Position numbers and translations under genes: made by a program. Positions 8,411-19,421 of a DNA stretch of 64,000 nucleotides are shown here, piece by piece. How positions within the stretch are numbered: the first letter of the stretch is position 1; the number at the start of each line of letters is the position of its first letter. Source of the stretch: a bacterium (GTDB taxonomy: Bacteria > Actinomycetota > Acidimicrobiia > Acidimicrobiales > Ilumatobacteraceae); NCBI GenBank assembly GCA_029977615.1, contig JAPOKO010000005.1, positions 1 to 64,000 on the forward strand, read 5' to 3'. A model generated the notes under the pieces. That model did no database searches, was not told the origin of the DNA, and worked only from the letters and a program-made list of their open reading frames with translations.

Positions 8411-9868
8411 GTGAGTAACCAGCAGATGCACGCCGCCGCGTTTATCGATTTAGATCGCACGCTGATTGGTGAAGCGTCTGGTCCGCTACTGAGTGCTGCG
8501 CTGCGCGAAGCCGGAGTGGTGTCGTCATCACGACTACCTGGGGAAGACATGTTGTACAGGGTGTTCAACTTGGTCGGCGAAACATTGCCGAGCATGTTGC
8601 TCGCGCGACAAGGAGTCGCAGTGATGAAGGGCAAGCCGCGTCATGCGGTTGTTGCAGCGGCAAATTCAGTTGCTCCTCAGCTTGCGCAACTAGTTCGTTC
8701 TCGTGCGCGAAACATTATCGACGAGCATCGTGCAAATGGGGTGAAAGTGGTGTTGGCAACAACCACACCTCACGATTTAATTGCAACATTTGCCCGACAA
8801 ATGGGGTTTGACGATGTTGTTGCAACACGTTTCGAAGTAGATGTCAACGGCGAATACACGGGTCAACTCGTTGGACCTTTTGCTTGGTCTGCAGGAAAAC
8901 TAGAAGCGGTAAAGGCGTGGTGTGCAGATCACAAGGTTGATCTAGCAAAAAGTTATGCATATTCAGACAGCGTGTACGACGCGCCATTGCTGAGCGCCGT
9001 TGGGTTTCCGCATGTTGTAAACCCAGACGCTCGTCTTGCGGTCATGGCAACTGCGCGAAAATGGCCAAGTGCACAGTTTGATTCACCTGGGGAAGCATCA
9101 AAACCGACACTGCAAATATCAGACATTCAAAAAGTTGGCTTATTGTTTGCGCGACCAGAAGTATTTCCATTTGCCAAAACCACAATTGATGGAATTGAAC
9201 ATGTTCCAAGTAGTGGCCCAGTGATTTTGGTTGCCAATCACCGCAGTTACTTTGACGTTTTTGCAGTGGCAATGATGGTCTCAAAGACTGGACGCACGGT
9301 GCGCTTTTTGGGCAAGAAAGAAGTGTTTGACGCTCCGCTTATTGGCCAGCTTGCATCGTTGCTAGGAGGTATTCGCGTAGACCGCACATCGGGTAGCGAT
9401 GAACCGCTTGAACATGCCGCAGCAGCTTTGCAATCTGGCGACATGGTTGCGCTGATGCCACAGGGAACCATTCCGCGCGGTCTGGAATTTTTCAATCCTC
9501 AACTGAAGGGTCGATGGGGGGCTGCTCGACTTGCCGTGCAGACCAATGCCACCGTCATTCCAATTGGCTTATGGGGAACTGAAAAAGTGTGGCCGCGCAA
9601 TGCAAAATTGCCCGACGTATTGAATTTGTCAAACCCACCGCTCGTGAGTATCACGGTTGGTGCGCCAGTGGAATTGGATCGATCGGGAAACAGCGATGAA
9701 ATCATTGCTGCCAATACTGAAGCAATCATGAACGCTATTAGCGCATTGCTTCCTGCTGAATCACAAGTGCATCGTGTACCTACAGATGCCGAGTTGCGCG
9801 CTACTTTTCCATCGAGCTACAGCGGAGACTTGCGGGCAGATACCTCGCGTAGGCCTGGCACTGATTAG
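8411..9868 (+). CDS. Fused HAD-IB phosphatase and 1-acylglycerol-3-phosphate acyltransferase
   Basis: A 485-aa two-domain protein. The N-terminal half is a SerB-like HAD-IB hydrolase: nucleophile motif FIDLDRTL (D13, D15), a Lys/Ser/Thr region near 110-115 (LATTTPHDL) and the acidic motif YSDSVYDAPLL near 180. The C-terminal half is PlsC-like: ANHRSYFDVFAVA (NHxxxxD, about 275) and MPQGTIPRG (about 352). Such fusions are known in actinobacteria and would couple acyl transfer to lysophosphatidate with a phosphatase step in phospholipid or triacylglycerol synthesis; this is inference. GTG start at 8411, 6 nt after TAGCCT (8399-8404), leaderless type. It overlaps the next, convergent gene by 4 bp. 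Confidence 0.85.
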   Translation: MSNQQMHAAAFIDLDRTLIGEASGPLLSAALREAGVVSSSRLPGEDMLYRVFNLVGETLPSMLLARQGVAVMKGKPRHAVVAAANSVAPQLAQLVRSRARNIIDEHRANGVKVVLATTTPHDLIATFARQMGFDDVVATRFEVDVNGEYTGQLVGPFAWSAGKLEAVKAWCADHKVDLAKSYAYSDSVYDAPLLSAVGFPHVVNPDARLAVMATARKWPSAQFDSPGEASKPTLQISDIQKVGLLFARPEVFPFAKTTIDGIEHVPSSGPVILVANHRSYFDVFAVAMMVSKTGRTVRFLGKKEVFDAPLIGQLASLLGGIRVDRTSGSDEPLEHAAAALQSGDMVALMPQGTIPRGLEFFNPQLKGRWGAARLAVQTNATVIPIGLWGTEKVWPRNAKLPDVLNLSNPPLVSITVGAPVELDRSGNSDEIIAANTEAIMNAISALLPAESQVHRVPTDAELRATFPSSYSGDLRADTSRRPGTD

Positions 9869-10125
9869 TTCGTTGGTTTTTTAATTAACGCGATAATCGC
9901 TCCCACGCACGCAGCAGTAACTCCACCAAACACGATGCGACCAACCAGCGTTGACACATTGAAAGTCAGCTGGGCCGCAATATAGATAGCAGGCAGGTAC
10001 AGCACGATCATGGCCATGCGAACGAACTGATTACGCGGTGTCTTCCAAATGGTCAACACTCCTAGTGCACCGAACACCATGGTGTACAACAAAATAAATG
10101 TCACCATGAGCGCAAGGCTTTCCAT
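9865..10125 (-). CDS. Small membrane protein of unknown function
   Basis: An 86-residue hydrophobic protein with about three predicted membrane segments (residues roughly 4-24, 36-56 and 60-80) and a short basic tail ending KKPTN. I recognise no family. It begins 7 bp after the aconitase stop and is probably transcribed from the aconitase promoter. Its stop overlaps the convergent HAD-acyltransferase gene by 4 bp. It could be a spurious frame, but the position in an operon, the coding-like composition and the lack of any competing frame favour a real gene. Confidence 0.6.
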   Translation of the reverse strand: MESLALMVTFILLYTMVFGALGVLTIWKTPRNQFVRMAMIVLYLPAIYIAAQLTFNVSTLVGRIVFGGVTAACVGAIIALIKKPTN

Positions 10126-10132
10126 GCGTGGA

Positions 10133-12403
10133 TTACTTTTTGGCCTTAGTCACTTTTTGACGCACAACATTGAGAGCGCTGCCGGCTTTAAACCACTGCA
10201 CTTGTTCTTTGCTGAACGTGTGTAACGCAGTGAACGGAATTTCTTCGCTGTTGCGCTGCTTCACGATGTAGCACTGCACAGGTTGATCGGGGACTGGTGG
10301 CATTCCGCGCACAGAGATGGTGTCGTCGGGCTCGATGATGTCGTAAATGGATGGATCCTCGAACGTCAGTGGAACGATTCCTTGCTTCTTCAAGTTAGTT
10401 TCGTGAATTCGAGCAAAGGAACGGGCGAATATCACTTGGCATCCGCGATAACGGGGTTCCATCGCTGCATGTTCGCGGCTGGATCCTTCGCCGTAATTCT
10501 GATCACCGATGGCGCACCACTCGAATTTGTTCAGGCCCCATCGATGTGCAATTTCTGGATATGGACGAGTAGCACCATCAACGATGTCGAAACCTTTGCC
10601 AACCTCATCGGTGTATGCATTCACCGCGCCTTCGAAGAGATTGCCTGAAATGTTTTCAAGATGTCCGCGATATTTCAACCACTTTCCTGCTGCAGAAATG
10701 TGGTCGGTAGTGCACTTGCCTTTTGCCTTCATCAAAATTGGCATGCAAATAAAGTCGTTGCCTGTCCATTTTGCGAATGGTTCAAGTAGTTGCAAGCGAT
10801 CGCTCTTTGGATCAACGATGACTTCAATGTGTGAACCGTCGGCTGGTGGGGCAATGAAGGTGTCGTTGCCAGCGTCGTAGCCCTTGGCCGGCAGTACCTC
10901 TCCGGAGGGTGCATTGAGTTTCACCTGAGTTCCGTCTGGTGCTTCGATGGTGTCAGTGGTTGGGTCAAAATCCAAACGACCTGCGAGCGCAAGTGCAATC
11001 ACAGTGTCGGGGCTGGTGACAAAGCTGAGCGTGTTTGCCGAGCCGTCGTTTCGCTTGGGGAAATTTCGATTGAACGAGTTGACGATGGTGTTTGGCTTGC
11101 TCGTAACGTCTGATGCACGTTCCCACTGACCGATGCATGGTCCGCACGCATTGGCAAGAACGGTTGCTCCTATTGCTTCCAAGTCAGCAAGCAAACCATC
11201 GCGCTCAATAGTTGCACGAATTTGTTCTGAACCTGGCGTAATGAGCAATTCGCACTTTGCCTTCAAGCCATGTGCTTTTGCTTGACGGGCGACGGAGGCC
11301 GCACGAGTGATGTCTTCGTAACTTGAGTTTGTGCAGCTTCCAATGAGCGCCGCAGAAATTTCGGTTGGCCAATTGTTTTTACTTGCTTCATCGCCAATTG
11401 CTTGGCCAACTTTGTGAGCCAAGTCAGGGGTGTGTGGACCGTTAATTAACGGTTTCAATTGCGACAAGTCAATTTCAATGACTCTGTCGTATTGCGCGCC
11501 TTCGTCTGCTCGCAAATGTTCGGTGACCTTGTCGGCTGCCATCGCGATATCGGCGCGTCCGGTTGCCTTGAGGTATTCGGCCATGTGCTGGTCGTATCCG
11601 AATACTGAGCACGTTGCGCCAATTTCTGCACCCATGTTGCAGATGGTTGCTTTTCCGGTTGCAGAAATGCTGTCTGCGCCGTCGCCGATGTATTCAACGA
11701 TTGCACCTGTTCCACCTTGCACGGTGAGTACTCGAGCAACTTCGAGAATGACGTCTTTTGGACTCGACCATCCAGAAAGTGATCCTGTGAGTTTTACGCC
11801 AATCACTTTTGGCCAACGAACGTTAAATGGAAAACCGGTCATGACGTCCACAGCGTCGGCTCCGCCAACACCGATTGCAACCATTCCAAGACCACCAGCA
11901 TTTGGTGTGTGGCTGTCAGTTCCAATCATCATTCCGCCAGGAAAGGCGTAGTGCTCAAGTACTACCTGGTGAATGATTCCGCTGCCTGGGCCCCAGAATC
12001 CAATGCCGTATTTTGCAGAAACGCTTTGTAAAAAGTCGTACACCTCTTTGTTGGTGTCAATAGCAACACCCATGTCAATGCGTGCTCCGGTTTTCGCCAA
12101 AATGAGGTGATCGCAATGCACGGTGCTGGGAACTGATGTAGTGGAAAGTCCTGCGGTCATGAATTGCAACAACGCCATCTGCGCAGTTGCGTCCTGCATG
12201 GCAACTCGGTCTGGTGCGAAGTCTGCGTAACTGCGACCGCGTTCCATTTCTTGTGTCTTTGGCTTGGACAGGTGGTTGATCAAAATCTTTTCAGTAAGGG
12301 TGAGTGGGCGACCAAGGCGCTTGCGCCCAATCGCTACGTTTGCTGCGAGCTTGTCGTAGACGCTGTTGACGAGTTCGATTGGTGTTCCTGCACTGACAGC
12401 CAT
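10133..12403 (-). CDS. acn: Aconitate hydratase, mitochondrial (ACO2) type
   Basis: Isomerises citrate to isocitrate through cis-aconitate with a [4Fe-4S] cluster. The 756-aa length and the sequence ([34 protein letters not shown]) match the mitochondrial-type enzyme, not the ~900-aa AcnA/IRP type. Cluster ligands are visible as [11 protein letters not shown] and [10 protein letters not shown]; the swivel domain carries [18 protein letters not shown] at 12403 with TTGGAGGA upstream. A small membrane-protein gene follows after 7 bp. The divergent GntR/UTRA gene and a TACAAGT direct repeat lie in the 73-bp promoter region, and TATACT on the minus strand (12465-12470), a plausible -10, overlaps that repeat. 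Confidence 0.95.
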   Translation of the reverse strand: MAVSAGTPIELVNSVYDKLAANVAIGRKRLGRPLTLTEKILINHLSKPKTQEMERGRSYADFAPDRVAMQDATAQMALLQFMTAGLSTTSVPSTVHCDHLILAKTGARIDMGVAIDTNKEVYDFLQSVSAKYGIGFWGPGSGIIHQVVLEHYAFPGGMMIGTDSHTPNAGGLGMVAIGVGGADAVDVMTGFPFNVRWPKVIGVKLTGSLSGWSSPKDVILEVARVLTVQGGTGAIVEYIGDGADSISATGKATICNMGAEIGATCSVFGYDQHMAEYLKATGRADIAMAADKVTEHLRADEGAQYDRVIEIDLSQLKPLINGPHTPDLAHKVGQAIGDEASKNNWPTEISAALIGSCTNSSYEDITRAASVARQAKAHGLKAKCELLITPGSEQIRATIERDGLLADLEAIGATVLANACGPCIGQWERASDVTSKPNTIVNSFNRNFPKRNDGSANTLSFVTSPDTVIALALAGRLDFDPTTDTIEAPDGTQVKLNAPSGEVLPAKGYDAGNDTFIAPPADGSHIEVIVDPKSDRLQLLEPFAKWTGNDFICMPILMKAKGKCTTDHISAAGKWLKYRGHLENISGNLFEGAVNAYTDEVGKGFDIVDGATRPYPEIAHRWGLNKFEWCAIGDQNYGEGSSREHAAMEPRYRGCQVIFARSFARIHETNLKKQGIVPLTFEDPSIYDIIEPDDTISVRGMPPVPDQPVQCYIVKQRNSEEIPFTALHTFSKEQVQWFKAGSALNVVRQKVTKAKK

Positions 12404-12460
12404 GGTGATCCTCCAAGGTGAAGATGTATGAGTGAAGAGGTTGCTTTTTGCCTCTAGGTA

Positions 12461-12478
12461 TACAAGTATAGTACAAGT
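12461..12478. promoter_or_regulatory. Candidate operator: TACAAGT direct repeat between acn and the GntR gene
   Basis: TACAAGT at 12461-12467 and 12472-12478 has the same 11-bp spacing as the copy before icd. It overlaps TATAGT (12467-12472), a -10 candidate for the GntR gene, and TATACT on the opposite strand for aconitase, so a bound protein would cover both promoters. The neighbouring GntR protein is the obvious candidate binder, with autoregulation; this is inference. Confidence 0.55.
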
Positions 12479-13208
12479 GCGAAGTATCCGATATCACGAA
12501 ATAGCTGCTGCGCTACGCGAGCGAGTGCAGGCCGGGCAGTTTTTAGCTGGTCGGTTGTTGCCCAGTGAATCCGAGTTGTCCACCGAGTTTGCAGTTAGTC
12601 GAGTAACGGTCCGTCGCGCACTTGAAGTGTTGCGCGATGAAGGTCTCGTCAATGCGCGTCAGGGTTTCGGCTGGTTTGTTGCATCCGATCCAGTGAGTCA
12701 AAGCCTTGGCCGTTTGGGAACGATTGAAGAACAAATGGTGGCAAGTGGATTGCAGCCCGCAAGGCGAATAGTGGATTTTGCATTTGAAAAAGCATCGCGC
12801 AAAGTTGCCAAAGTGCTGGAATGCGACCAGGTACTTCGTGTGAAACGAGTCAACATGGCAGACGACCACCCATTTGCGGTAGTCACCGTGTGGTGTCCGT
12901 ACGAACTTGGCAAACACTTGTCACGACACGACGTGGAGAACTCATCGTTCTACAACTTGCTCAACATCGATCTTGGTGGTGCGACGCAAACTATTGGAGC
13001 TGATGCAGCAACGGCAACAGAAGCACAATTGCTTGAAATTCCACTTGGCTCACCTGTGCTCAGTTGTGATCGAACTACCAAAGACAAGCAAGGAAATGCA
13101 GTGTTGGTGTCGCACCATGTGTTTCCTGCTCATCGCACCAACTTCGTGGTGGATTTACCGGCAGTTACTGCTTCAATCGCACCTACTGGGCTGCGACTCG
13201 TTGATTAG
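12477..13208 (+). CDS. GntR-family regulator, HutC/UTRA subfamily
   Basis: A 243-aa regulator with an N-terminal GntR winged helix ([17 protein letters not shown], then [31 protein letters not shown]) and a C-terminal UTRA ligand domain of about 150 residues. UTRA proteins usually bind small sugars, amino acids or organic acids and act mostly as repressors. The GTG at 12477 is preferred because the family N-terminus begins at once; an in-frame start at 12432 would add 15 residues that include the operator repeat. It is divergent from aconitase and probably controls it; icd carries the same repeat. The ligand is unknown; a TCA intermediate is a guess. Confidence 0.85.
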   Translation: MRSIRYHEIAAALRERVQAGQFLAGRLLPSESELSTEFAVSRVTVRRALEVLRDEGLVNARQGFGWFVASDPVSQSLGRLGTIEEQMVASGLQPARRIVDFAFEKASRKVAKVLECDQVLRVKRVNMADDHPFAVVTVWCPYELGKHLSRHDVENSSFYNLLNIDLGGATQTIGADAATATEAQLLEIPLGSPVLSCDRTTKDKQGNAVLVSHHVFPAHRTNFVVDLPAVTASIAPTGLRLVD

Positions 13209-13215
13209 TTGTTGA

Positions 13216-13860
13216 TTACCACTTATCCCAGTGCAACACTTTTTCCAGTGGTTCACGTTTTGCCGGTTTGAAATCGGTTCCTTTGGTGTAAGCGATTGGG
13301 AACATTCCACCTTGCGTGATTTTTTCGTACGGAATGCCAAGAAGCTCGGCGGCTTTCTTTTCACCGTCCATCATGAGGTGAATGGTGGTCCATGCTGAAC
13401 CAATTCCGCGTTCGCGCAGTGCAAGCATGAAGCTCCAAACGGCTGGAAGCAACGAGCCCCATCCACCCGCGCCAGTTGCGACATCAACATTTTCCAATCG
13501 GCCTTTAATGCATGGAATCATCAGCATTGGAGCCTTTTCGAAATTCTCGGAAAGAAAGGTCGCCGAATCGCGAACACGAGTCATTTGGTCACCCAAGTCG
13601 GCGCCTGTGTTGCCGCCGCGAGGCAACGATGCGTAAATGTCCCAGTTAGCTCGGTAGATCTCGGCAAGCGCTTTCTTTGTTGCCTCGTCTTCTACAACGA
13701 TGAAGTGCCAACCCTGTTGGTTTCCACCGGTTGGTGCCTGAAGCGCAATGTCAAGGCATTCCTCAACAATTGATCGTTCAACTGGGCGATCAAAGTCCAG
13801 GCGCTTGCGGACGCTGCGGGTGGTTTTGAGTACTTCATCTGCTGACAGGTTGAGTTGCAT
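13216..13860 (-). CDS. Nitroreductase-family flavoprotein
   Basis: A 214-residue FMN-dependent nitroreductase-family protein. The N-terminal RSVRKRLDFDRPVERSIV (FMN-phosphate binding), APTGGNQQGWHFIVVEDE and the C-terminal GIGSAWTTIHLMMDGEKKAAELLGIPYE are typical. The ATG at 13860 gives a standard length; a longer frame into the region upstream carries no family similarity. The physiological substrate cannot be inferred. It converges with the GntR gene (7-bp gap) and is divergent from the crotonase gene, so the two may share a regulatory region. Confidence 0.85.
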   Translation of the reverse strand: MQLNLSADEVLKTTRSVRKRLDFDRPVERSIVEECLDIALQAPTGGNQQGWHFIVVEDEATKKALAEIYRANWDIYASLPRGGNTGADLGDQMTRVRDSATFLSENFEKAPMLMIPCIKGRLENVDVATGAGGWGSLLPAVWSFMLALRERGIGSAWTTIHLMMDGEKKAAELLGIPYEKITQGGMFPIAYTKGTDFKPAKREPLEKVLHWDKW

Positions 13861-13915
13861 ACAGACAAGTGTGCCATGCCACGATAGAGGCCAACTAGTT
13901 AAAGGGAGAATTGCT

Positions 13916-14746
13916 GTGATTCCAGGAGTTGTAGACAATCGAGTAACCATCAGCATCGTTGATGGCATTGCAGATGTGCGAATGAATCGTGCCGATAAGC
14001 GAAACGCTCTTGATAATGCCATGTTCGCATCGCTCGCCGCTGCTGGAGAGTTTTTGAAAACGAATGCAGAAATTCGTGCTGTAGTGCTTTCGGGAGATGG
14101 TGCTTCTTTCTGTGCTGGACTTGACTTCGGTTCATTTCAAGTAATGGCCGAGGGTCCAAAGTCTGACGGTCAAATGAATGCGGGTGCGATGTCGGAAGGG
14201 CGCATCACGCACCTTGCGCAACAAGTGTGTTGGGTGTGGCAAGAAGTTCCCGTTCCAGTAATCGCTGCGGTGCATGGTCACGCACTAGGTGGTGGAATGC
14301 AGATTGCGCTTGGCGCAGATATTCGCTATATCCATCCAGACACACAGTTGTCAGTTCGTGAAGTTCACTGGGGTCTTATTCCTGACATGACCGGCACTTT
14401 GATGCTCTCGCGCCTCGTCCGACCAGACATCGCAAAAGAGTTGGTGTTCACGGCAAAAATTATCTCTGGTAAAGAGGGATATGAAATCGGTCTTGCGACA
14501 CATCTCTCAGAAAATCCTCATGCCGATGCCATGGTGCTTGCACGTGAAATTGCTGGACGTAGCCCAGACGCGGTGCGAGGGGCTAAGAAACTCCTCAATT
14601 TGCAGGCAAATGATGGTGCAGCGCAGCAGTTTGCGAGTGAACGTGAAGTAATCGGCAGGCTCATTGGTCAGGCCAACCAAGCCGAAGCCGTCATGTCGCA
14701 CTTCGAAAAACGACCAGCAAACTTTCAGTCGGCATCATTGTTTTAA
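13916..14746 (+). CDS. Enoyl-CoA hydratase/isomerase (crotonase family)
   Basis: A 276-residue crotonase-family enzyme. The oxyanion-hole motifs GASFCAGLDFG (about residue 64) and HALGGGMQIALGADIRY (about 123) are present, with the hydratase-type REVHWGLIPDM after them. It is likely to hydrate or isomerise an enoyl-CoA in fatty acid or amino acid catabolism. The GTG at 13916 is chosen because AAAGGGAG ends 7 nt upstream and the conserved N-terminus starts there; the longer frame back to 13748 overlaps the nitroreductase gene antisense. Substrate unknown. Confidence 0.85.
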   Translation: MIPGVVDNRVTISIVDGIADVRMNRADKRNALDNAMFASLAAAGEFLKTNAEIRAVVLSGDGASFCAGLDFGSFQVMAEGPKSDGQMNAGAMSEGRITHLAQQVCWVWQEVPVPVIAAVHGHALGGGMQIALGADIRYIHPDTQLSVREVHWGLIPDMTGTLMLSRLVRPDIAKELVFTAKIISGKEGYEIGLATHLSENPHADAMVLAREIAGRSPDAVRGAKKLLNLQANDGAAQQFASEREVIGRLIGQANQAEAVMSHFEKRPANFQSASLF

Positions 14747-14807
14747 GGATTTCTCGCTAGAGTTTTCATACGGGCCAGTGTCGTCCCGGTGGGCAACTCG
14801 CTCACAC

Positions 14808-14834
14808 CCGAAATCGTTCCACGAACTATTTCGG
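14808..14834. promoter_or_regulatory. Inverted repeat upstream of gltB
   Basis: CCGAAAT (14808-14814) and ATTTCGG (14828-14834) form a perfect 7-bp inverted repeat with a 13-nt spacer, 18 bp before the gltB start. It could be an operator for a nitrogen regulator or a hairpin in the leader RNA. No GlnR-type consensus was recognised. Confidence 0.45.
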
Positions 14835-14852
14835 TGACTACAGAGGACGACA

Positions 14853-17800
14853 ATGCATCATTCCATGCCGCCTGCAAGCGGTTTATACGACCCACGCTTT
14901 GAACACGACGCCTGTGGCGTGTCGTTTGTCGTTGACGTGCAGGGTCGAAAGTCGCATGACATTGTGGCGATGGGAATTGGTGCGCTGTGTCGAATGGAGC
15001 ACCGAGGAGCAACTGGTGCAGAAGTTGAAACGGGCGACGGTGCGGGTGTGCTCATTCAAGTTCCTCACAAGTTTCTTTCAGATGTCGCAAGTTTTCCATT
15101 ACCAACAGAAGGGCAGTACGGAGTTGGAATGGCGTTCTTGCCATCCGACACGGGTAACAGGTCGCTTGCAGTAGCAGCCATCGAAAACATCATTCGCGAG
15201 GAATCACTTGAGGTTCTCGGTTGGCGCGAAGTACCAGTGAATCCTGCATGCTTGGGCGAAAGCGCTCGTCGTGTGATGCCATATTTCTCGCTGATGTTTG
15301 TTCGCGGACATCATGGTGAGTCGGGAATCGCGTTGGACCGACTGTTGTTTGTTGCTCGTAAGCGCATTGAGCACGAACTTTCGCAGGAACAGCAAACCTA
15401 TTTCCCGTCGCTGTCAGCACGCACACTTATTTATAAGGGCATGTTGACAACGCCGGAGCTTGCACAGTTTTTCCCAGACTTGATTGATGAGCGCATGGAA
15501 TCAGCGTTGGCTCTCGTTCATAGTCGCTTCAGCACCAATACGTTTCCTTCGTGGCCACTGGCGCACCCGTATCGCTATATCGCACATAACGGTGAAATCA
15601 ATACAGTGCAGGGAAATCGAAACTGGATGCGCACACGCGAGTCCATGTTGTCGAGTGACCTTTTGCCTGGGCTGGAGCGCGCGTTTCCAATTTGTGCAAT
15701 GGGTGGTTCAGACTCTGCGTCATTTGATGAGGTGCTGGAGTTGTTGCACCTGGGTGGTCGCACATTGCCGCATGCAGTGTTGATGATGATTCCTGAAGCA
15801 TGGGAAAACCACGCAACGATGGACGATCAGAAGCGAGCGTTTTATCGATACCACGCTTCGTTGATGGAGCCGTGGGACGGCCCTGCATGTATTGCATTCA
15901 CCGACGGGACATTGATCGGCGCTGTGCTCGATCGCAATGGCCTTCGCCCAAGTCGTTATTGGGTAACTGATGACGATGTGGTGATCATGGCTAGTGAAGT
16001 CGGCGTCGTTGATATTGACCAATCAAAAATTGTGAAGAAGGGCAGACTGCAGCCAGGTCGCATGTTGTTGATTGACACTTCGCAGAAGCGCATTGTCGAT
16101 GACGAAGAAATCAAGAGCGAACTTGCCGCAGGTGCACCATATGCACAATGGCTTGCAGACGGTCTTGTAGAACTTGCCGATTTGCCGGACCGCGAACATG
16201 TGGTGTTTAGTCGTGACAGTGTTCTGCGACGTCAGCAAGTGTTCGGATACACGCACGAAGAGCTGAAAATCATTCTTGCTCCTATGGCAAAAAGCGGACT
16301 TGAAGCAATTGGCTCAATGGGTACCGATACGCCGCTGGCGGTGTTGTCAACTCGGCCACGCTTGTTGTTTGATTATTTCCAGCAATTGTTTGCACAGGTC
16401 ACTAATCCACCACTCGACGCAATCCGTGAAGAAGTGGTGACGTCAATTGGAACTGCGGTTGGACCAGAAGGCAATTTGCTTGAAGCAACTGCAGAACATT
16501 GTCGACAGTTGGTACTGCCGTTTCCAATTATCAGTAACGACCATTTAGCCAAGATCATCCACATCAATGAAGATGACGAGTATTCCCATTTGCGCAGCAT
16601 GGTCGTGAGTGGTCTATATCGAGTTGCCGATGGCGAGTCTGGTTTACGTTCCGCACTTTCACAGATCTGCGCAGAAATCAGCACGGCCATTGATGAAGGC
16701 GTACGAATAGTCGTGCTCTCTGATCGAAATAGCGACGAAGTCTTTGCTCCAATTCCATCGCTCCTTCTCACAAGCGCAGTTCATCACCATCTCATTCGCA
16801 CCAAGCAAAGAACCAAAGTAGGTCTCATCGTTGAAAGCGGCGACGCACGAGAAGTGCATCACATGGCACTGCTCATTGGTTTCGGTGCCGGCGCAATCAA
16901 CCCTTATCTTGCGTTTGAATCAATTGAAGATTTGATTGCGGCTGACGATGGTGCGGGAATGCACGGTCTTGGCGGAATGGAGCCAAAGAAGGCGGTGAAC
17001 AACTACATCAAGGCAGCAGGCAAGGGTGTGTTGAAGGTGATGTCAAAGATGGGTGTATCGACTGTCGCTTCTTATACCGGTGCCCAGATTTTCGAAGCAA
17101 TTGGATTGAGTCACTCGTTCATTGACGAGTTCTTTACGGGAACTGTTTCGCGAATTGATGGAATTGGCCTCGAACAGGTGAGTGCTGAAGTCGCCGCACG
17201 CCATGCAATTGCTCATCCGCGCAGACCAGATCAACGTATTCATCGCAAGCTAGAACTTGGTGGTGAATACCAGTGGCGCCGCGAAGGCGAACACCATTTG
17301 TTTAATCCAGAAACCGTGTACCGACTGCAGCACGCAACACGGGCTGGTCGCTACGACTTGTTCAAACAGTACACGGCTGCAGTGGACGATCAGTCAAAAG
17401 TGCTCACCACCTTGCGCGGAATGTTCCAATTTGCAAGCGATCGCGAGCCGATATCAATCGACGAGGTTGAGTCAGTTGCAAGCATCGTGCAGCGATTCTC
17501 AACAGGCGCAATGAGTTATGGTTCAATTTCTGCTGAAGTGCATGAGACGCTCGCAATTGCGATGAATCGAATTGGCGCAAAGAGCAATACAGGCGAAGGT
17601 GGCGAAGATCCAGAGCGCTATGAAGTCATGAGCAATGGTGATTCCAGACGTTCGGCAATTAAGCAGGTTGCTTCCGGTCGATTTGGCGTGACAAGTGAAT
17701 ACCTCGTCAATGCCGATGACATTCAAATCAAAATGGCTCAAGGCGCCAAGCCTGGCGAGGGCGGCCAGTTGCCGGGACACAAGGTGTATCCGTGGATTGC

Positions 17801-19421
17801 AAAAACTCGACATAGCACTCCTGGCGTGGGGCTCATTTCTCCGCCACCGCACCACGACATCTATTCAATTGAAGATTTAAAGCAACTTATTCACGACTTA
17901 AAGAACTCGAATCCTGCTGCGCGTGTGCATGTGAAGTTGGTTTCCGAAGTTGGCATTGGAACTGTGGCTGCGGGCGTAAGTAAAGCAAAAGCTGACGTGG
18001 TATTGATTTCTGGGCATGACGGTGGGACAGGAGCTTCGCCTCTGACTTCATTGAAACACGCTGGCGTTCCGTGGGAGCTTGGTCTAGCCGAAGCTCAACA
18101 AACGTTGCTGCTCAATGGATTACGTGATCGCATTGTTGTTCAAGCGGACGGACAGATGAAGACCGGGCGCGACGTCATTATCGCTGCGCTTCTTGGTGCA
18201 GAGGAGTTTGGTTTTGCAACGGCTCCGCTTGTAGTGAGTGGTTGCATCATGATGCGCGTGTGCCACTTGGACACTTGTCCTGTGGGCATTGCAACGCAAA
18301 ACCCAGAACTGCGTAAGCGGTTTAGCGGCAAACCAGAATTCGTTGTCAACTTCTTCGAATACATTGCCGAAGAAGTGCGCGAATACCTTGCACAACTTGG
18401 TTTCCGTACTTTGCAAGAAGCAGTTGGCCGTGTAGAGGCACTTGATGTGAAGCATGCAGTGAACCATTGGAAGGCTCAAGGACTCGATATTGAACCGATT
18501 CTTGTTACTCCGCAAAATCCATATAACCAAACTCGACACCACTCTGTCGCACAAGATCACGGATTGAGCGATGCGCTTGACACCGCTCTCATTGCGCAGT
18601 GCGCGAACGCAATTCAGTCTGGTTCAGCAATCTCCATTAATTCCCCAATTTCAAACGTCAATCGCACGGTGGGAACCATGTTGGGAAGTGAAGTAACAAA
18701 GCAATGGGGAGGCGCTGGGCTTCCCGATAACACCATTTCATTGCGCTTTGATGGTTCGGCTGGTCAGAGTTTTGGTGCGTTCATTCCGCGCGGTGTAACC
18801 ATGCAACTGTTTGGCGACAGCAACGATCATGTTGGTAAAGGTTTGTCGGGTGGGAGAATCAGTATTCGTCCAAGCGAGCGTGCACTGTTTGCACCCGAAG
18901 ACAACGTGATTGCCGGCAACGTTGTTGGATACGGTGCAACCTCGGGGCAGGTTTTCATTAATGGAATCGTCGGTGAACGATTTGCGGTCCGCAACTCTGG
19001 AGCAACTCTTGTGGTTGAAGGGGTTGGAGACCATGCATGTGAATACATGACCGGCGGCCGTGCAGTTGTGCTTGGTGCAACAGGACGAAACTTTGCTGCT
19101 GGTATGTCGGGTGGAATTGCCTATGTCTATGACATGGACGATCAGTTTGCTTCTCGCGTCAATCCGGAAATGGTTGACGTGTTGCCTCTTGACGCAGAGG
19201 ACACGCAGTGGTTGCAGAGCATTCTTCGCGAGCACATTGCTATGACCGATTCGCCGCGTGCAAAGCAGATCATTGCGCAGTGGGATTCGTGTTCAACCAA
19301 GTTCGTAAAAGTGTTACCGCGAGATTATGCCCGCGTTATGGCTGTGTTGGCGAAAGCAACGGCAGATGGTCTTTCGGAAGAAGAGACATCACAACGAGTA
19401 ATGGAGTCGGTCCATGGGTGA
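14853..19421 (+). CDS. gltB: Glutamate synthase (NADPH) large subunit
   Basis: The 1522-aa alpha subunit of glutamate synthase, which hydrolyses glutamine and transfers ammonia to 2-oxoglutarate. The class-II glutaminase domain begins at Cys21 (DACGVSFVV), implying removal of a 20-residue propeptide. The central and FMN domains carry [13 protein letters not shown] and [18 protein letters not shown]; the 3Fe-4S cluster motif is [19 protein letters not shown]. The C-terminal beta-helix ([30 protein letters not shown]) is complete. ATG at 14853 after GAGGA. It overlaps gltD by 8 bp. With it the cell can assimilate ammonium through GS-GOGAT. Confidence 0.97.
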   Translation: MHHSMPPASGLYDPRFEHDACGVSFVVDVQGRKSHDIVAMGIGALCRMEHRGATGAEVETGDGAGVLIQVPHKFLSDVASFPLPTEGQYGVGMAFLPSDTGNRSLAVAAIENIIREESLEVLGWREVPVNPACLGESARRVMPYFSLMFVRGHHGESGIALDRLLFVARKRIEHELSQEQQTYFPSLSARTLIYKGMLTTPELAQFFPDLIDERMESALALVHSRFSTNTFPSWPLAHPYRYIAHNGEINTVQGNRNWMRTRESMLSSDLLPGLERAFPICAMGGSDSASFDEVLELLHLGGRTLPHAVLMMIPEAWENHATMDDQKRAFYRYHASLMEPWDGPACIAFTDGTLIGAVLDRNGLRPSRYWVTDDDVVIMASEVGVVDIDQSKIVKKGRLQPGRMLLIDTSQKRIVDDEEIKSELAAGAPYAQWLADGLVELADLPDREHVVFSRDSVLRRQQVFGYTHEELKIILAPMAKSGLEAIGSMGTDTPLAVLSTRPRLLFDYFQQLFAQVTNPPLDAIREEVVTSIGTAVGPEGNLLEATAEHCRQLVLPFPIISNDHLAKIIHINEDDEYSHLRSMVVSGLYRVADGESGLRSALSQICAEISTAIDEGVRIVVLSDRNSDEVFAPIPSLLLTSAVHHHLIRTKQRTKVGLIVESGDAREVHHMALLIGFGAGAINPYLAFESIEDLIAADDGAGMHGLGGMEPKKAVNNYIKAAGKGVLKVMSKMGVSTVASYTGAQIFEAIGLSHSFIDEFFTGTVSRIDGIGLEQVSAEVAARHAIAHPRRPDQRIHRKLELGGEYQWRREGEHHLFNPETVYRLQHATRAGRYDLFKQYTAAVDDQSKVLTTLRGMFQFASDREPISIDEVESVASIVQRFSTGAMSYGSISAEVHETLAIAMNRIGAKSNTGEGGEDPERYEVMSNGDSRRSAIKQVASGRFGVTSEYLVNADDIQIKMAQGAKPGEGGQLPGHKVYPWIAKTRHSTPGVGLISPPPHHDIYSIEDLKQLIHDLKNSNPAARVHVKLVSEVGIGTVAAGVSKAKADVVLISGHDGGTGASPLTSLKHAGVPWELGLAEAQQTLLLNGLRDRIVVQADGQMKTGRDVIIAALLGAEEFGFATAPLVVSGCIMMRVCHLDTCPVGIATQNPELRKRFSGKPEFVVNFFEYIAEEVREYLAQLGFRTLQEAVGRVEALDVKHAVNHWKAQGLDIEPILVTPQNPYNQTRHHSVAQDHGLSDALDTALIAQCANAIQSGSAISINSPISNVNRTVGTMLGSEVTKQWGGAGLPDNTISLRFDGSAGQSFGAFIPRGVTMQLFGDSNDHVGKGLSGGRISIRPSERALFAPEDNVIAGNVVGYGATSGQVFINGIVGERFAVRNSGATLVVEGVGDHACEYMTGGRAVVLGATGRNFAAGMSGGIAYVYDMDDQFASRVNPEMVDVLPLDAEDTQWLQSILREHIAMTDSPRAKQIIAQWDSCSTKFVKVLPRDYARVMAVLAKATADGLSEEETSQRVMESVHG

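Noticed and set aside
10509-11951. Long antisense reading frames within aconitase
   Set aside because: They are shadows of a strongly conserved gene and show no family similarity or start signals. The same applies to other antisense frames, for example within gltB, citrate synthase and MFS.
13861-14022. N-terminal extension of the nitroreductase
   Set aside because: It overlaps the start of the crotonase gene on the other strand and has no family similarity.
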